Source: Acorus gramineus
Taxonomy: Eukaryota; Streptophyta; Magnoliopsida; Acorales; Acoraceae
Assembly (NCBI GenBank): GCA_030737835.1
Contig: CM060853.1
Span: forward strand, 12,892,034 to 12,956,033
DNA: 64,000 nucleotides
Direction: 5' to 3'
How positions within the stretch are numbered: the first letter of the stretch is position 1; every line of letters begins with the position of its first letter. Shown here piece by piece: positions 39,082 to 50,849 of this stretch. A program made the position numbers and the translations under genes. The notes under the pieces are model-generated. The model searched no databases. It saw only the letters and a program-made list of their open reading frames with translations, and was not told where the DNA came from.

Positions 39082-41923
39082 TTTAGGTTGTGACAGAGTG
39101 GTCTTAAATTCCATTGAATTGTTTCACTTATGCAGACTGTTTTGTCCTTTATAAATTTTACATTAATAAAAAGAAATCTAAATAAATCATTTGAAAAATT
39201 AAGACTAGGCATATGATACTTGTAATTACATATAAAAATGCTGAAAACATGTGAAATATAAAAGAGAGTGAAACAAAAACCTCCACAATGATATGTAATC
39301 AGAATAAAATACTTGGGACATGCGTTGCTGTTGAATAGAGTGTAATATAGTTTGGGTTTGGGGTTTTGAGAATAAGAAGTGAGAAAATAATTTTTCACTT
39401 TACATATTGGTCCACTCATAAAGTATTCTTTAAAAACTAACAAAAACCCATGTACATATATTCTTGTTTGACACAAAGATTATCCATGACCCAACTTACC
39501 CTCGTAGGTACTCAAAATGAAATCAGTAAACTATTCCAAACTTTCTACTCTTACTCTAGTTAATCTTAACTCACAATAAAGTCACTAAATTAACCAAAAC
39601 TTTCTACCCCTCCAAACAAATGTAATTGGAACCTATGAACTTATTTTTTTCGATTATATTCAATTCCAAGTGTATCATAATTTCGATCCCTTTTGTATTG
39701 TACAGCAGAAGAAATATAAAGGTTTTCTTAAAACCAAGAAACAGAGCAATCACATCAGCATAATATGAAATCTATGTTAAGTTTGCTTGATCAAAATCAT
39801 ATAAAGTGTACCATACACTCAATATGTTTTACATCCCGTTTTGTAGCATCATACGCTATGATATTGTAGTATATATTGTGTTATCACATGTACAGGATTT
39901 TATCAGTGTATGGCACAAAAAAATTTAATATTTTTTCAATTTGAAAAAAAAATACACGAATGTATCTCAATATATATTTCATTTCATATAACAGCATCTA
40001 CTCCAATAGAAGAGTATGATTTTTAAAAAAAATCAGTGTGGACTGCAATTGAGACTGTATAAAGGGCTGGACATATCATTTTCCTAATAAAATACATTCA
40101 CACATGCATTCCATCAATCACTTGGTATACAAAAGATAAAACTTACATTTTATGGTATAATTGCTTCTAAGCTTCCGGAATATGGAAGTCTCTAATTACA
40201 AGTGATGGAGCACAGTATGCTTCAATTTGGCTTAAACAATGGAATAATAACGGGAGGAAAAAGGAAGACATTCGGTGCAAGTGTGAATGGAAGAGCATTT
40301 TGTCATATGCAGGGTTTTTTTTTATATTTTGTTAAAATTTCAAGGGATATGCATATAAATAAATTTTCATTGTAATGTTAGGTAACGGAATATTTCATTA
40401 ATATTCCTCACAATTTAGTGGGAAATTAACTTAAATAGGTATGTGCTTAATCAGGAAAACTTTCAAGGGGTTATATAGATTTTTAGAAAAAAAGAGGATA
40501 TAAATATTTGCTAATTTTCTTGGGGTTTTATACATTTTTCTCATTCTCAAAAATTAGATCTTTCAGCTTAACCTCCATGAAATTAATCAGGGTAGCATCT
40601 TTAAGCAATATACATTCCATATGGTCATCATGAGCCTGCAACCACAATAGACCATTAGCTTTATGAAGATGGAAAAATGATTTTTATGTGGAGAAATATA
40701 GATTGAAAACTATTCCCAGTTGAAAATTATATATTCACACTGAGAATAAATTTGCTGGAATGCTAAAATTTATATTGAAATTGATTTTATTATCAATCTG
40801 TAAATGAGAAAAATTAAAGGATGTTTTTAATTACCTCCTATTAAATAAAAAAATTAATGATAGTTGACAATTTTGTAGTGATGCTAGTAATAGAAAAAGA
40901 ATGACACCGCTTGATAAAATTCATTTGTATTTTTTATCTCCTCCAATATCCACAAGCACCACAACATATATACAATAAACATATTCAACATTGAATATCA
41001 ATTATACATATATTTCAAGTAAAGTGCATATCCTAATTTAGTTTTATTTGCTATCTCATTTATAACACGAATAGAGATTCCTTAATTTAGTTTTTAACAA
41101 TTTTAAATATGAAACAATCACAAAAAATTCATTTGGGCTATGGCGCTATGCATGATAAATTGGCATGATCTTAAAACACAAGTTCTATGTAGGGTGTCCT
41201 CAAAACTCATACCAATGTCCCCATAATTTTATACCTAGATTTCCATGTATTTCGAGTCTTGGATTAAAATCCCACTACTTATCTATAAAAAGGGTAAAAA
41301 GAATTTGCACGTATAGGAGCATTTCAAACTCATGACATCTATTCATTTTTATGTGCAGCACATATTAGAATCTGACCAAGCTCAATGGAAGAAGAAACCA
41401 AGAAAAGAATATCATACAACTATAAATAGAATTACTCCAGCCCCAACTTGAACCAAATCAAGCCCAAATGTCATAATGAACTAACTCAAAAAAACTGATA
41501 AATTGATTATTACTAGAACTAAAAAGAATGGCCACATATTTGACCAGATTACAACCCACACAAACATACAAAGGAGAAGAAGAAGAAGAACCCAAAACAT
41601 CAGAGTCAAAGAGGACCTTAAGGAGAGACTAAGAGACATGACATAACCTTCTATGCCACAAGTTGGCATGAGAGGTAACACTACCACAGATGATAGATGG
41701 ATCCATCAATGGGAGATGCAGATACTCCACGAAGTATTAGCCGCCAACTTTACGACCAATGCCAATCCTCTAACCCGAACATGGATTCTACACAAAACAA
41801 CCAGAGGAAGTAAAAGAAACTTTCAAACCAGAGTCACAGAGCCAACTAATAGAAATAAGGTTCATGTAGAGATCTGATGCATGCATTACATAGGGAAGGG
41901 AAAGATAACAAGTGGAATTAGAA
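39077..41923 (-). repeat. Block A': right arm of the inverted repeat
   Basis: Reverse complement of segments of 25120-28565. 39686-41923 matches 25120-27360. 39622-39685 matches 27770-27835, 39428-39622 matches 28380-28565 and 39077-39430 matches 27405-27770. Block order therefore differs from A. It ends at 41923 directly against coding sequence of the Mutator-like element. Confidence 0.88.
39811..40078 (+). mobile_element. MITE family R1, copy in block A'
   Basis: It runs from CCATACACTCAATATG to GGGCTGGACATATCATTTTC and is the mirror image of 26986-27258. Confidence 0.7.
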
Positions 41924-41937
41924 CACACGAATTTTCA

Positions 41938-43032
41938 TCAAACCTCTGAGTCACCTTTCACCTGAAATATCGAATTTAATAATATATGATCTTCTATGAA
42001 TTGACAAAAGAAGATGAAAATATTGACATTACCTTGCTCCCAAAGGTCGATCTCCAAGAATAAAATCCGGATCATGCAATGACGGTCGTCCCACATGTAA
42101 TCTCTCCCACGACCATAGCTGCATTGGAACAAAATCTTTAGTAACACAGGAAAAAAAACAAATTTAGTATGTATGGATGAAAATTGAGGTTTGCATATTA
42201 CCTGTAGCAAAGAATAAAAACCATGAGATCCTGCCGACATCCTCTCTCCAAGCACACTACCTCTGTACAATGCTCTATATAAGTGGGCCAACGCAGCTGC
42301 ACCCCATGAATATCGACCAGCATCCTCAAAATCTCTGAATAAATGAAGGTAGCACGCATGTATCTTATTTCCTGTGCCATCGGCGAAGATTGTTGATCCA
42401 AGCACAAATAAGATGTATGCACGTGCATACTGCTGGAGGATATCGTCGTCCAATTCAACATCTGGTACGATGCTGAAGGTTTCTTTAAGCCACGAGAGAA
42501 AAATTCTTCCACCCTTGATCTTATCTGCAGGGGGGCCAACACCTAACAGCTCCTCACAGACGCTGGCCCAATCATCGTGGTCTGTGATACCAGTCACGGG
42601 CTTGCCATCAATGGGTAGTCCAGTCAGAATAGCAACGTCCTGAAGTGTAATTGTCATCTCGCCATGTCGCAGATGAAATGTGTTGGTCTCTGGTCTCCAT
42701 CTCTCAGTCAGTGCTTGTAGAAGTCGATGATCTGATCTGGTATATCCCATCTCTGTCAAATAATACAACCCCGATGCCCTCACGTATGGCTCGATGCGTG
42801 GATCCATGACCCAGTGACGCAATGCCACCATGTGGATCGTAAACTTGGATACGTCGGTCTGTTTAAGGAAATTATATATTCAAGTAAGAAAAAAATCATA
42901 TATGAAGAATAACATTAGAGAAAAACACATCATTTGTCATACCTTGCCCTGGAATCCATGATGAGACCTATGAGATCCCTGAAAATACAGCAAATCATCC
43001 ACGACGGGTCCATGCCACTCACGGATGTCCAT
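41938..43032 (-). pseudogene. Plant mobile domain (PMD, PF10536-like) protein, truncated
   Basis: Exons 43032-42943, 42858-42202, 42118-42033 and 41961 onward. Recognisable PMD blocks: MDIREWHGP, PYVRASGLYYLTEMGY, RWRPETNTFHLRHGEMTITL, QDVAILTGLPIDGKPVTG, SWGAAALAHLYRALYRG and LWSWERLHVGRP. The third exon ends GDRPLGAR. The fourth would start with a Trp in the family, but here TGG appears as TGA, and 38 bp further on the element is cut off by block A'. PMD proteins (relatives of MAIN/MAIL1) occur as host genes and as cargo of MULEs and Gypsy elements. It lies 86 bp downstream of the transposase exon, either as a separate gene or as the 3' part of a fused transcript. Confidence 0.82.
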
Positions 43033-43117
43033 CACCTGTAATTTGAACACAAGTTAATATCTACTCAAACAATTGAACATTCATCATCATATCACAATCA
43101 TATTTAACATCAATTAC

Positions 43118-45796
43118 CAGCATTTGTATTTCTACGTGGACATTTATTTTTTCTATGGCCTTTCTCATGACATATTGAACATGTATATCTCAGACTTGGA
43201 TCCCTGGAGTCCATATGCATACGTCGGCGAGTTGATACAGGGCGCCCCGCTTGTCTCCTAACATTTGGTGGGATGAAGATGGGATCGTTTTCCGTAGGAA
43301 TCGGCCAACGACTTTTATCATCAACGGAGTGGAATCGGGGTTCATAAGTGTGTCTATATGACTCTGAGGAAAGCCAATGTGACACATATCTCCCAGGACT
43401 AATACGAGCATACCCACAGGCCGCTATGACATGTGCACATGGATAGTGAAACAACTTCGGAACATGACATTGACATTCTGCATTGTCAGAATATAGGAAA
43501 ACAATGTACATAACCGCATTCTTGTCTTGGACATTGAATTCTGATCTATCAAGCCTTCTTACTAACATCGCCCTTGCATCATGTGCAGTTCTCTCCAAAT
43601 GTTGCTGCATAGATGGCACATGTTCACCTGACATGCTCTCGGCCGATTCACGCCTTGTATAAAAATACTCTGACACTCGTATGAATGTCTGTTGTAATAT
43701 GGCAGTGATTGGCAACCCTCTTACACCTTTCAAGACACTGTTCATGCTTTCTGCTCTATTGGTGGTCATCGTGCCATGACGACGGCCATCGTCATAACAA
43801 AGGGCCCATGTTTGTGGAGGGACTTGATCAAGCCATGTGCGAGCTTGTGAGGAGGCACTAAGAATCTTTCGCATTTCATCAGCAAATTGATTTGGACATT
43901 TCAAGGTGGCAGCCCTCCACACCTGGTCACTCAACTCCTTTGATTTTACATGTTTTTTGAAGTTGTCTATCATGTGTCTCATACAGAAACGATGGTGCCA
44001 TGTTACATTGCTTGATTCCTCAATATCCTTCATGCCTGCTATGATGCCCAAGTGCCGATCAGATATGACACACAAATTGTTTATACCACCAACAGAAAAG
44101 AACAAGTTCCAAAGGAAGAAGGTCCAACTGCTTCTGTTCTCAGATTCAACTATAGCAAAGGCTATCGGAAGCAAACCATTTTCTGCATCGCAAGCAGTGG
44201 CTATCAGGAGATTTCCTTTATACTTTCCATACAGATGTGTTCCATCGATGCAAACCAATGGACGACAATGTTTGAAAGCCTCTAAGGCTGGTCCGAATGC
44301 CCAAAAAACACGTTCAAACTGTCGGATCGGTCTGCCCATGTTATTCTCTTGTATGACAGGGCCTTCGAAGAACACAGTTGTTCCTGGATTAGACCTCCTC
44401 AAGGCATCAACATATAGAGGCAACTCAGCATATGATTCCTCCCAATTTCCAAATATCCTCTCCATAGCCTTCCATTTGGCACGGTTTGCCTTTGAATATG
44501 AAATTGTGTAGTGATGATCAGCACGTATCCTGTCCATTATCTCAGTGCGACTGATTCTCAAATTATGACGAATCATTGGCATAATCAGCTGTGAGATATA
44601 ATCAGAACTAAATTGTCTGTGATTTGAACTGAGAAGAGGATCAAGCATGTATGAGGAACTCTCAGAGTGGAAATCTTGAACATTTCTGAACCACCGACCC
44701 TCCTCGCATATAATCTCCAATTACATTCATCATTTATGCACTTAACGGCGTATTTTTCTGCATTTGATTTCACCACATGACATTGTGCGCATTTCTTTAT
44801 GCTCCAGGTTCGGACAGCATTAATGAGTGACTTCTTATTCGCGAAAAGCTGACCAACCTCAAGTTCATTACACGAAGAAGATCCGATTTCATAAATGCAT
44901 GGATGGACATTTTCAGCCACCGCCTGCTCCATAAGCTCACGTGTAGGAAACATTTGAGGAACACCATATTCACTGATGGCAGTTCTCCTCACATCATGGT
45001 CCTCCTCACTATCAGGTTCCTCAACCCAGCCATATTCACGATCCTCTGCTTCTTCTTCTTCTTCGGTATCTTCATCATCATCCTCTTCTTCTTCTCCCCA
45101 ATCTTGATCTTCTTCTTCTCCCCCTTCTTGATCTTCTTCTTCTCCCCCTTCTTGATCTTCTTCTTCTTCATTGTTCACTTCAATTCCTTCACGAATATCG
45201 TCCCAACCCATGTCATGAAATGGGGACCTATAAATGCAAACACAATATACTTACATATATGAATACACCCACCAAAAACATCCTATAAATTCACAATACT
45301 TACAAATGTGGTATATTCACACTCCCATAGGCATTGGTCGGTGTTGCATCAATCATATTCTCTTGGGTGCACGGAACAAACGACGACGATGAAGGTTGAT
45401 ATGGTTCACGAACAATGGAAGGATATGAATCTTCTGCATCATAATTCATCGCGCCACGACCTCTTTGTATGATCTCTTCCTTCTCTAACCATATTTGAAT
45501 GATATGCGCGTGCTTTGGGTACAACATATCATAACTTTCACCCCCATATCATCTTCGAGAGGGGCACCCAAACACTTTCCGTCGTGAGTTGGATGCACAG
45601 CAGTCATGGACAATTTGTAAAGACTTGGATCGGTCCCCGTCAAATGGTACATCATTTGGAGTAAATCGACATAAGAGATCTTCTTATTTATGATGGTGGT
45701 TTTCATGGTACCACCTTCATAAAATGAACTATCTTCGCGTTGAACAATCCTCCCGTTAAAAGAGTACATTAACGGGACATCGGATTTCTTTACCAT
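43118..45796 (-). pseudogene. MURA-type Mutator transposase with two frameshifts
   Basis: Two exons, 45796-45304 and 45227-43118, joined in phase. The N-terminal part starts MVKKSDVPLMYSFNGRIVQR; a very acidic Glu/Asp/Gln repeat region follows (about 45190-45010), then the MuDR DNA-binding-like region (LEVGQLFANKKSLINAVRTW, KCINDECNWRLYARRV). The MULE catalytic domain has VCIDGTHLYGKYKGNLLIAT (first Asp), VISDRHLGII (second Asp), a downstream acidic helix, the SWIM zinc finger (CQCHVPKLFHYPCAHVIAAC) and a C-terminal CCHC knuckle (CSICHEKGHRKNKC). Breaks: an apparent 2-nt gain near 45525-45530 and a 1-nt loss near 44641-44650. The 536-residue catalytic frame is otherwise open, so inactivation is recent. 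Confidence 0.88.
45001..45180 (-). repeat. Short tandem repeats coding the acidic tract of the transposase
   Basis: Units of CTTGATCTTCTTCTTCTCCC (plus strand), repeated and partly degenerate, encode EEEDQEGGEE-type repeats. Such tracts change length by slippage. Confidence 0.8.
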
Positions 45797-46401
45797 CTAA
45801 ACCATAAATTATTCAACTTAGTAAATATATTTCTAAATTCATAATAATAAAATCCATCCAACACATACACATTAAACACAAAAAACATTCATGCAACACA
45901 TACAAAGCATATTTCCTAAAAATAGCCTGGTTAATTTTTTAAAATGTTTACTAAGAGGCCATTGAATTATTTCCTAAGGCCATACAATTTTTAAAAAAAA
46001 TTTCAAATTTTTTTAAGATTTAAAAGTTTATTTTGACAAATAAGACATTTTAAAATAACCAAAACCCTAAAAAAATTCACATTTCACTTAACAAAACATC
46101 ATACAATCAACATTCCAATAATAAATAAATTCAACATTCAACATTTAGGATTTTTTATAAAAACCCTAATTTAATCAATAAAATCAAAACAATTGACAAA
46201 TAAATAATAAAATTCAAGAACATTTAGGGTTTTGATGTTTACCTTCGGATTCAAACTTGTTTTTGATGATTTTTCGGGGTTGGCAACGGGTGGGTGGGTG
46301 AAAGAGGGACAAAATGGGTGAAAAATGGGTCTTTTAGGGCTTGGCAGCGAGGACGGCATATCTCCAGTATATATCCTTACTTGTTTTTTTTACGGATTGC
46401 A

Positions 46402-46437
46402 ACACTGGAGACGGATTATATAATCCGTCTCCAGTGT
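46402..46437. repeat. Perfect 36-bp palindrome in the MULE subterminal region
   Basis: ACACTGGAGACGGATTAT is followed directly by its exact reverse complement with no spacer. It lies 94 bp from the element's end, upstream of the transposase gene. Confidence 0.95.
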
Positions 46438-47043
46438 AAAATGTCATCGGGGCTAGTTTTTACAAATATTCGGGTGGGGGGGCTATTTTTGTAAATATTT
46501 AATTTTCAGGGACTAAAAATGCTAATTTCCCTTATAAAAAATATGTAATGCTATGGAATCTCATATACATTTGCCACACATGAGAGACAGGCATCATTGT
46601 TAAATTTCAGTCACCAATCAATGTCCAATATAATATTTGTCAACTCTTAGAGATGGGAGACATAGAGGTAACTCCACTACAACATATGGCTTTGTGAATG
46701 TTCTTTTGATTTTACTTTCATTATCAATGGAGCATTAATTTGGTGCTTTTTTTTAATTTTTGGTGGAAGAGCATTTCGTGGTATTATTATCATTTTTTTT
46801 TAGTTGACTTGTTTCTACGGTTAGAAATGGCTATGAATCTGAATCTTGAAATGTACTTTTATTTTGATGTCTTTTTAATATTTAATGTGTATGATATTTG
46901 AGAAATGATGATAGTTGAATGGAATACTTGTCGGGAGATCATCAAATATGAATATATTAACCTAGTAAAAATAAAATAAAATTGAATATATTACTTTTCA
47001 CCAAAAATATAAATATATTACAAAATAAAAATATATAAATGTA

Positions 47044-47812
47044 TTGGGAAAAATCGATATAACTATATGAAAAGTTAGTTAAATAGGTTTTAGTCCCTAT
47101 AAAATTAAAAAATCATCACAAATCCCTAAAAAGCATGTATGGTTAAAGAATTTAATCTATGAGTTAAATTTTCTCTAATAAATACATTCAAATAAGTCCA
47201 TACAAAATATAAAAAATCCGATGATAAAAATGCCTATACCTTTTTATGAAAATTCTCATACTATCCTACACTCACCACCGATAAAAGAGAGAGAGAGAGA
47301 AAAAAAAAAAATCGATATAACTCCCTGAAAACTTATGAAAATCGAAAAAGGTCTATGTAAAATTAGTAAATCCCTTTAAAGTCAGCAACAAATCTGATTA
47401 GTGTATTACAGTAATTTATTAAGTAAATTTTAAAAGGGTATTACAATAATTTATCATGTATGGTTAAAGTCAACCACAAATCTGATTAATTCCAATTACC
47501 GTAGGGACTAAAATAAATACTGTCTAATAAGATAAGAACTTGAGGGGATTTACAGATTTTTATAGGGACATTTTCTGATTTTCATATGTTTCTAGGGAGC
47601 TATACCAATTATTTAAAAATAAAGGGTGAGGGCATTCTAGTAAATTTTAATGTGTAGTTTAGTGTTAACTATGTACCTGATTAGTTGGGATAACAGTAGA
47701 GACTGAAGCTGTATTTTTTCAATAACATAGTAACCTATAATGATTTTCTAATTTTATAGGGACTAAAATCAATATAGCTAGCTTTTGTGGGAGTTCTATC
47801 CATTTTTCCCAA
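47044..47812. mobile_element. Foldback element family F, in B copy 2
   Basis: Same element as 36301-37069 with only scattered substitutions (for example GCTTTTGTGGGAG against GCTTTCTCGGGAG). Confidence 0.75.
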
Positions 47813-48505
47813 ATGCATTATGTTTCTTCTTCAACATTAAAAAACATGTGTTGTTCATTTTTTCAATCAAAATAAAATAAATACTCAAATATAAGGACTA
47901 AAAAATCTCATGCATTTTTATGGCCAGTTTTTTAAAGGGAAAATTTTGGATTATAGAAAAATATTAAATTAATTTGAAACCAAAAGGTGATCGCAATCTA
48001 ATAATGAGTCGGTAATGTTATTGAATTTTAATGTAAAAGCAAATATTTGTAATTAGTTTTTAAAGTGTTTTTATTTTGCTTTTCTGTTTGCAGCCTTCAA
48101 ATATATGCTATTTCTTTTTATACTACTACCGATAATCGAATAATTTATATTCCATTCAATCTTTTTACTAGAAATGTGAGAAATCGTGTAAATATTTTAT
48201 CACATTTTATAAATAAAATCCAATTTAATGAGAGTTAACTTATGACCAGTGGGTTAAAAGGTCAAAAATAACTTAATTGATCATTCTGTTTTTTTTTTAA
48301 TAATAACAATAATGCAGATAATGACAATCATTGTGTTTTTGAATATCAATAAGCATCAATTTAATTATTAATATTTAATAATATATAATGATGATATTTT
48401 ATATTATTTAATAGTATAATTTTTTTTTATTTTATAAAAATATAATATATAAAAGAGATATAAAGATATTCTGGTCTTTCTACGTGATATTAACGGTGTT
48501 AATAC

Positions 48506-49041
48506 TAGGGCTGCAACTTGGGTCGGATTGAACCCGAATCCGACGGGTTGAATCCGATTTTTACATGGGTTGGGTTGATTAAATCGAGTTCGGGTTGGCC
48601 AATTTGGATTGACTCACAAATCGGGTTGGGTTCTGGTTGGCCTTACTCACAACCCGACCCAACCCGAACCCGTAAACTAATAGTAAAAAAAAAAAATCAT
48701 GGCCGTTCATTCTATAGTTTCTAATCTGGATAGTTTAAATTTTAGGTAAACCTAGCTAATCTTACGAGTTGGGCCGGGTTGATTTATTTAATTTGCACAT
48801 CATGTTAGAAAATCGGGTTGGGTTGGGTTGGTCCAATTTGGGTTGAAAATCAGGTTGGGTTGGGTTGGTCTAATTTGGGTTGGGTCGGGTTGGTTGGTTT
48901 ATTTAATTACGGGTTGGGTTCGGGTTGATCCAATTCGGGTTGAAAATGGGGTTGGGTCGGGTTAGGGTTGAGTAGTTTGGAATTCGAGTTGAATTCGGGT
49001 TGGGGTCAACCCGAACCCAACCTGTCCGAGTTGCAGCCCTA
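48506..49041. mobile_element. CGGGTT-rich hAT-like element, full length (B copy 2)
   Basis: 536 bp with inverted ends TAGGGCTGCAACT and AGTTGCAGCCCTA. The flanking octamers GTTAATAC and GTTAATTT match at 6 of 8 positions, in line with an old 8-bp hAT target duplication. The interior is GGGTTGGGTCGGGTTGG-type repeats plus a short AT-rich spacer; non-coding. Confidence 0.75.
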
Positions 49042-49563
49042 GTTAATTTGAATATTTATTTAAATTAAGTGGAACTCAACTAGAGTGATAAAGATACATC
49101 AATTTTAAACATTTTAATGGAGTAAAACTAAATAAGTCATATGTAACGGTGTAAAAATTAATAACATTTTTTCTTTGTTTTTCAATGATTATAAATGAGC
49201 CTTTATAAATTTATCTTTATATTTAGCTATTTTGTTTGAAAATACACCAACAAAGAAATGCCAAAAACTCTAACCTGTCTGTGGAACATAAGACTTGTAA
49301 TAAAGCTTCAAGGGCCATTGAATATCCAAAAGTTAGAATAAATTATTTGAGAGTGAATCATGTCGTACACATGCATGGTGATGTTAAATTAATATTATTG
49401 TGATTTATTAAAATTATGATAAAATTTTGTTTTCTTATAGACGTGCTACATGGCCCATCCTATTCTATTCGGATTTTATTCTTATTTTTGAGGTTGTTAT
49501 TGTTATACATTCCAAAATGGCATCTAAAACTCCACATATCTAATGATACTTTAACAAAACGTG

Positions 49564-50514
49564 TTAAAGACATCTAAGTCCCTACAAACATGAAAAAATC
49601 CATATAAGTCCCTATTAAAATTAGGACAGACGTACGAGTCCCTGAAAATGAAGAAAAATCCAATTATTATCTTTGAGTTAAATTTTCATCCAAACTTAAC
49701 GGAATATTCCCAGAATATTCTGTCACATATAATTGTGTTGACATTGAAGTCCTTATAAACAGTCATAAAGACAAATTAGTCCCTGCAAAAGATAAAATTA
49801 CCCCTGAAAGACTTTTACATTAAATTGTGTACACATTGCAGTCCCTATAAATAATCATAAAGACAAATTAGTCTTTACAAAAGGCTAAATTGCCCGTGAA
49901 ATATTTTTACATTTAATTGGATAGACATTACAGTCCTTATAAATAATCGTAAAGACAAATTGGTACATGTAAAAGACAAAAATGCCCCTGAAGAATTTTT
50001 ACATTTAATTGTGTAGAAATTGTAGTATTTTAGAGGGTATTTAATTTTTAAATTGCAATGTCTGCACAATTAAATGTAAAAATCTTTCAAGGGTATTTTT
50101 GTCTTTTAGAGGGACCAATTTGTCTTTACGATTGTTTATAAGGACTGTAATGTCTATTCAATTATATGTAAAAGTCTTTCAAGGGTAATTTTGTCTTTTG
50201 CGGGGACTAATTTATCTTTATGATTATTTATAGGGACTACAATATATACACAATTTAATGTAAAAGTCTTTTAGGGGCAATTTTATCTTTTGCAGGGACT
50301 AATTTGTCTTTATGACTGTTTATAAGGACTTCAATGTCTACACAATTATATGTGATGGAATATTCTAGGAATATTCCGTTACATTTGGATGGAAATTTAA
50401 CTCAGGGATGATAATTGGGTTTTTCTGAGTTTTCAAGGACTCGTACGTCTGTCCTAATTTTAGTAGGGACTTATATGGGTTTTCCCATGTTTGTAGGGAC
50501 TTAGATGTCTTTAA
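49564..50514. mobile_element. Foldback element P1, inserted only in B copy 2
   Basis: 951 bp, almost a complete palindrome. The left end TTAAAGACATCTAAGTCCCT and the right end are reverse complements, and many inner blocks pair (GACAAATTAGTCCCTGCAAA with TTTGCAGGGACTAATTTGTC). Copy 1 of block B has an uninterrupted site here (GATACTTAAAAAAAAACATT). Flanks ACTTTAACAAAA and ACCCTAAAAAAA suggest an imperfect target duplication of about 9-11 bp. A diverged shorter relative is at 52925-53405. Confidence 0.85.
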
Positions 50515-50825
50515 CCCTAAAAAAAACATTTGTCATTTTTAATTTAATTAAGGCCTCATGGAGATTATTAATTTTATGCCATGATAGAATAGATCAATGG
50601 ATTGGAGACCATCGTGAACTGATCTCATGATAAAAAAAATAACAAAATCATCCTTTCCATAGTACAGCTTTCATTTTTAATATAAGAATTAACATCACCC
50701 ATGTTATTTAAATGTCTCTGAGTTACTGAGTAATAACTGAAAAAAAAAGAAAGATTGGGCACTCTATATTCTTCAATAAAATGAGGGCAATTGCCTACAT
50801 TCACTTCCAAAGAAAAAAAAAAAGA

Positions 50826-50849
50826 GGGGGGGGGGGGGGGGGGGGGGGG
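50826..50849 (+). repeat. G24 homopolymer
   Basis: Twenty-four consecutive G residues at the border of the third F element. The matching site in B copy 1 (38812-38820) has nine. Confidence 0.9.

Larger units (their letters stand above)
41924..46531 (-). mobile_element. Truncated Mutator-like element (MULE) carrying MURA transposase and a plant mobile domain
   Basis: The right end is preserved: on the minus strand it starts GGGAAATTAGCATTTTTAGT, a Mutator-style terminus, next to TTATAAAAA (46532-46540), the likely 9-bp target site. The same site without an element is present at 35790. A long subterminal region of about 150 bp carries a perfect 36-bp palindrome. The left end and its terminal repeat are missing; the element is cut at 41923 by block A'. 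Genes inside, all on the minus strand, are a transposase (45796-43118) and a PMD protein (43032 onward), both damaged. Confidence 0.85.

Noticed and set aside
41653-41877. Identical 74-residue open frames at 25166-25390 (minus) and 41653-41877 (plus)
   Set aside because: They are antisense to the copia pre-integrase remnant and are identical only because they lie in the inverted-repeat arms; not a conserved gene.
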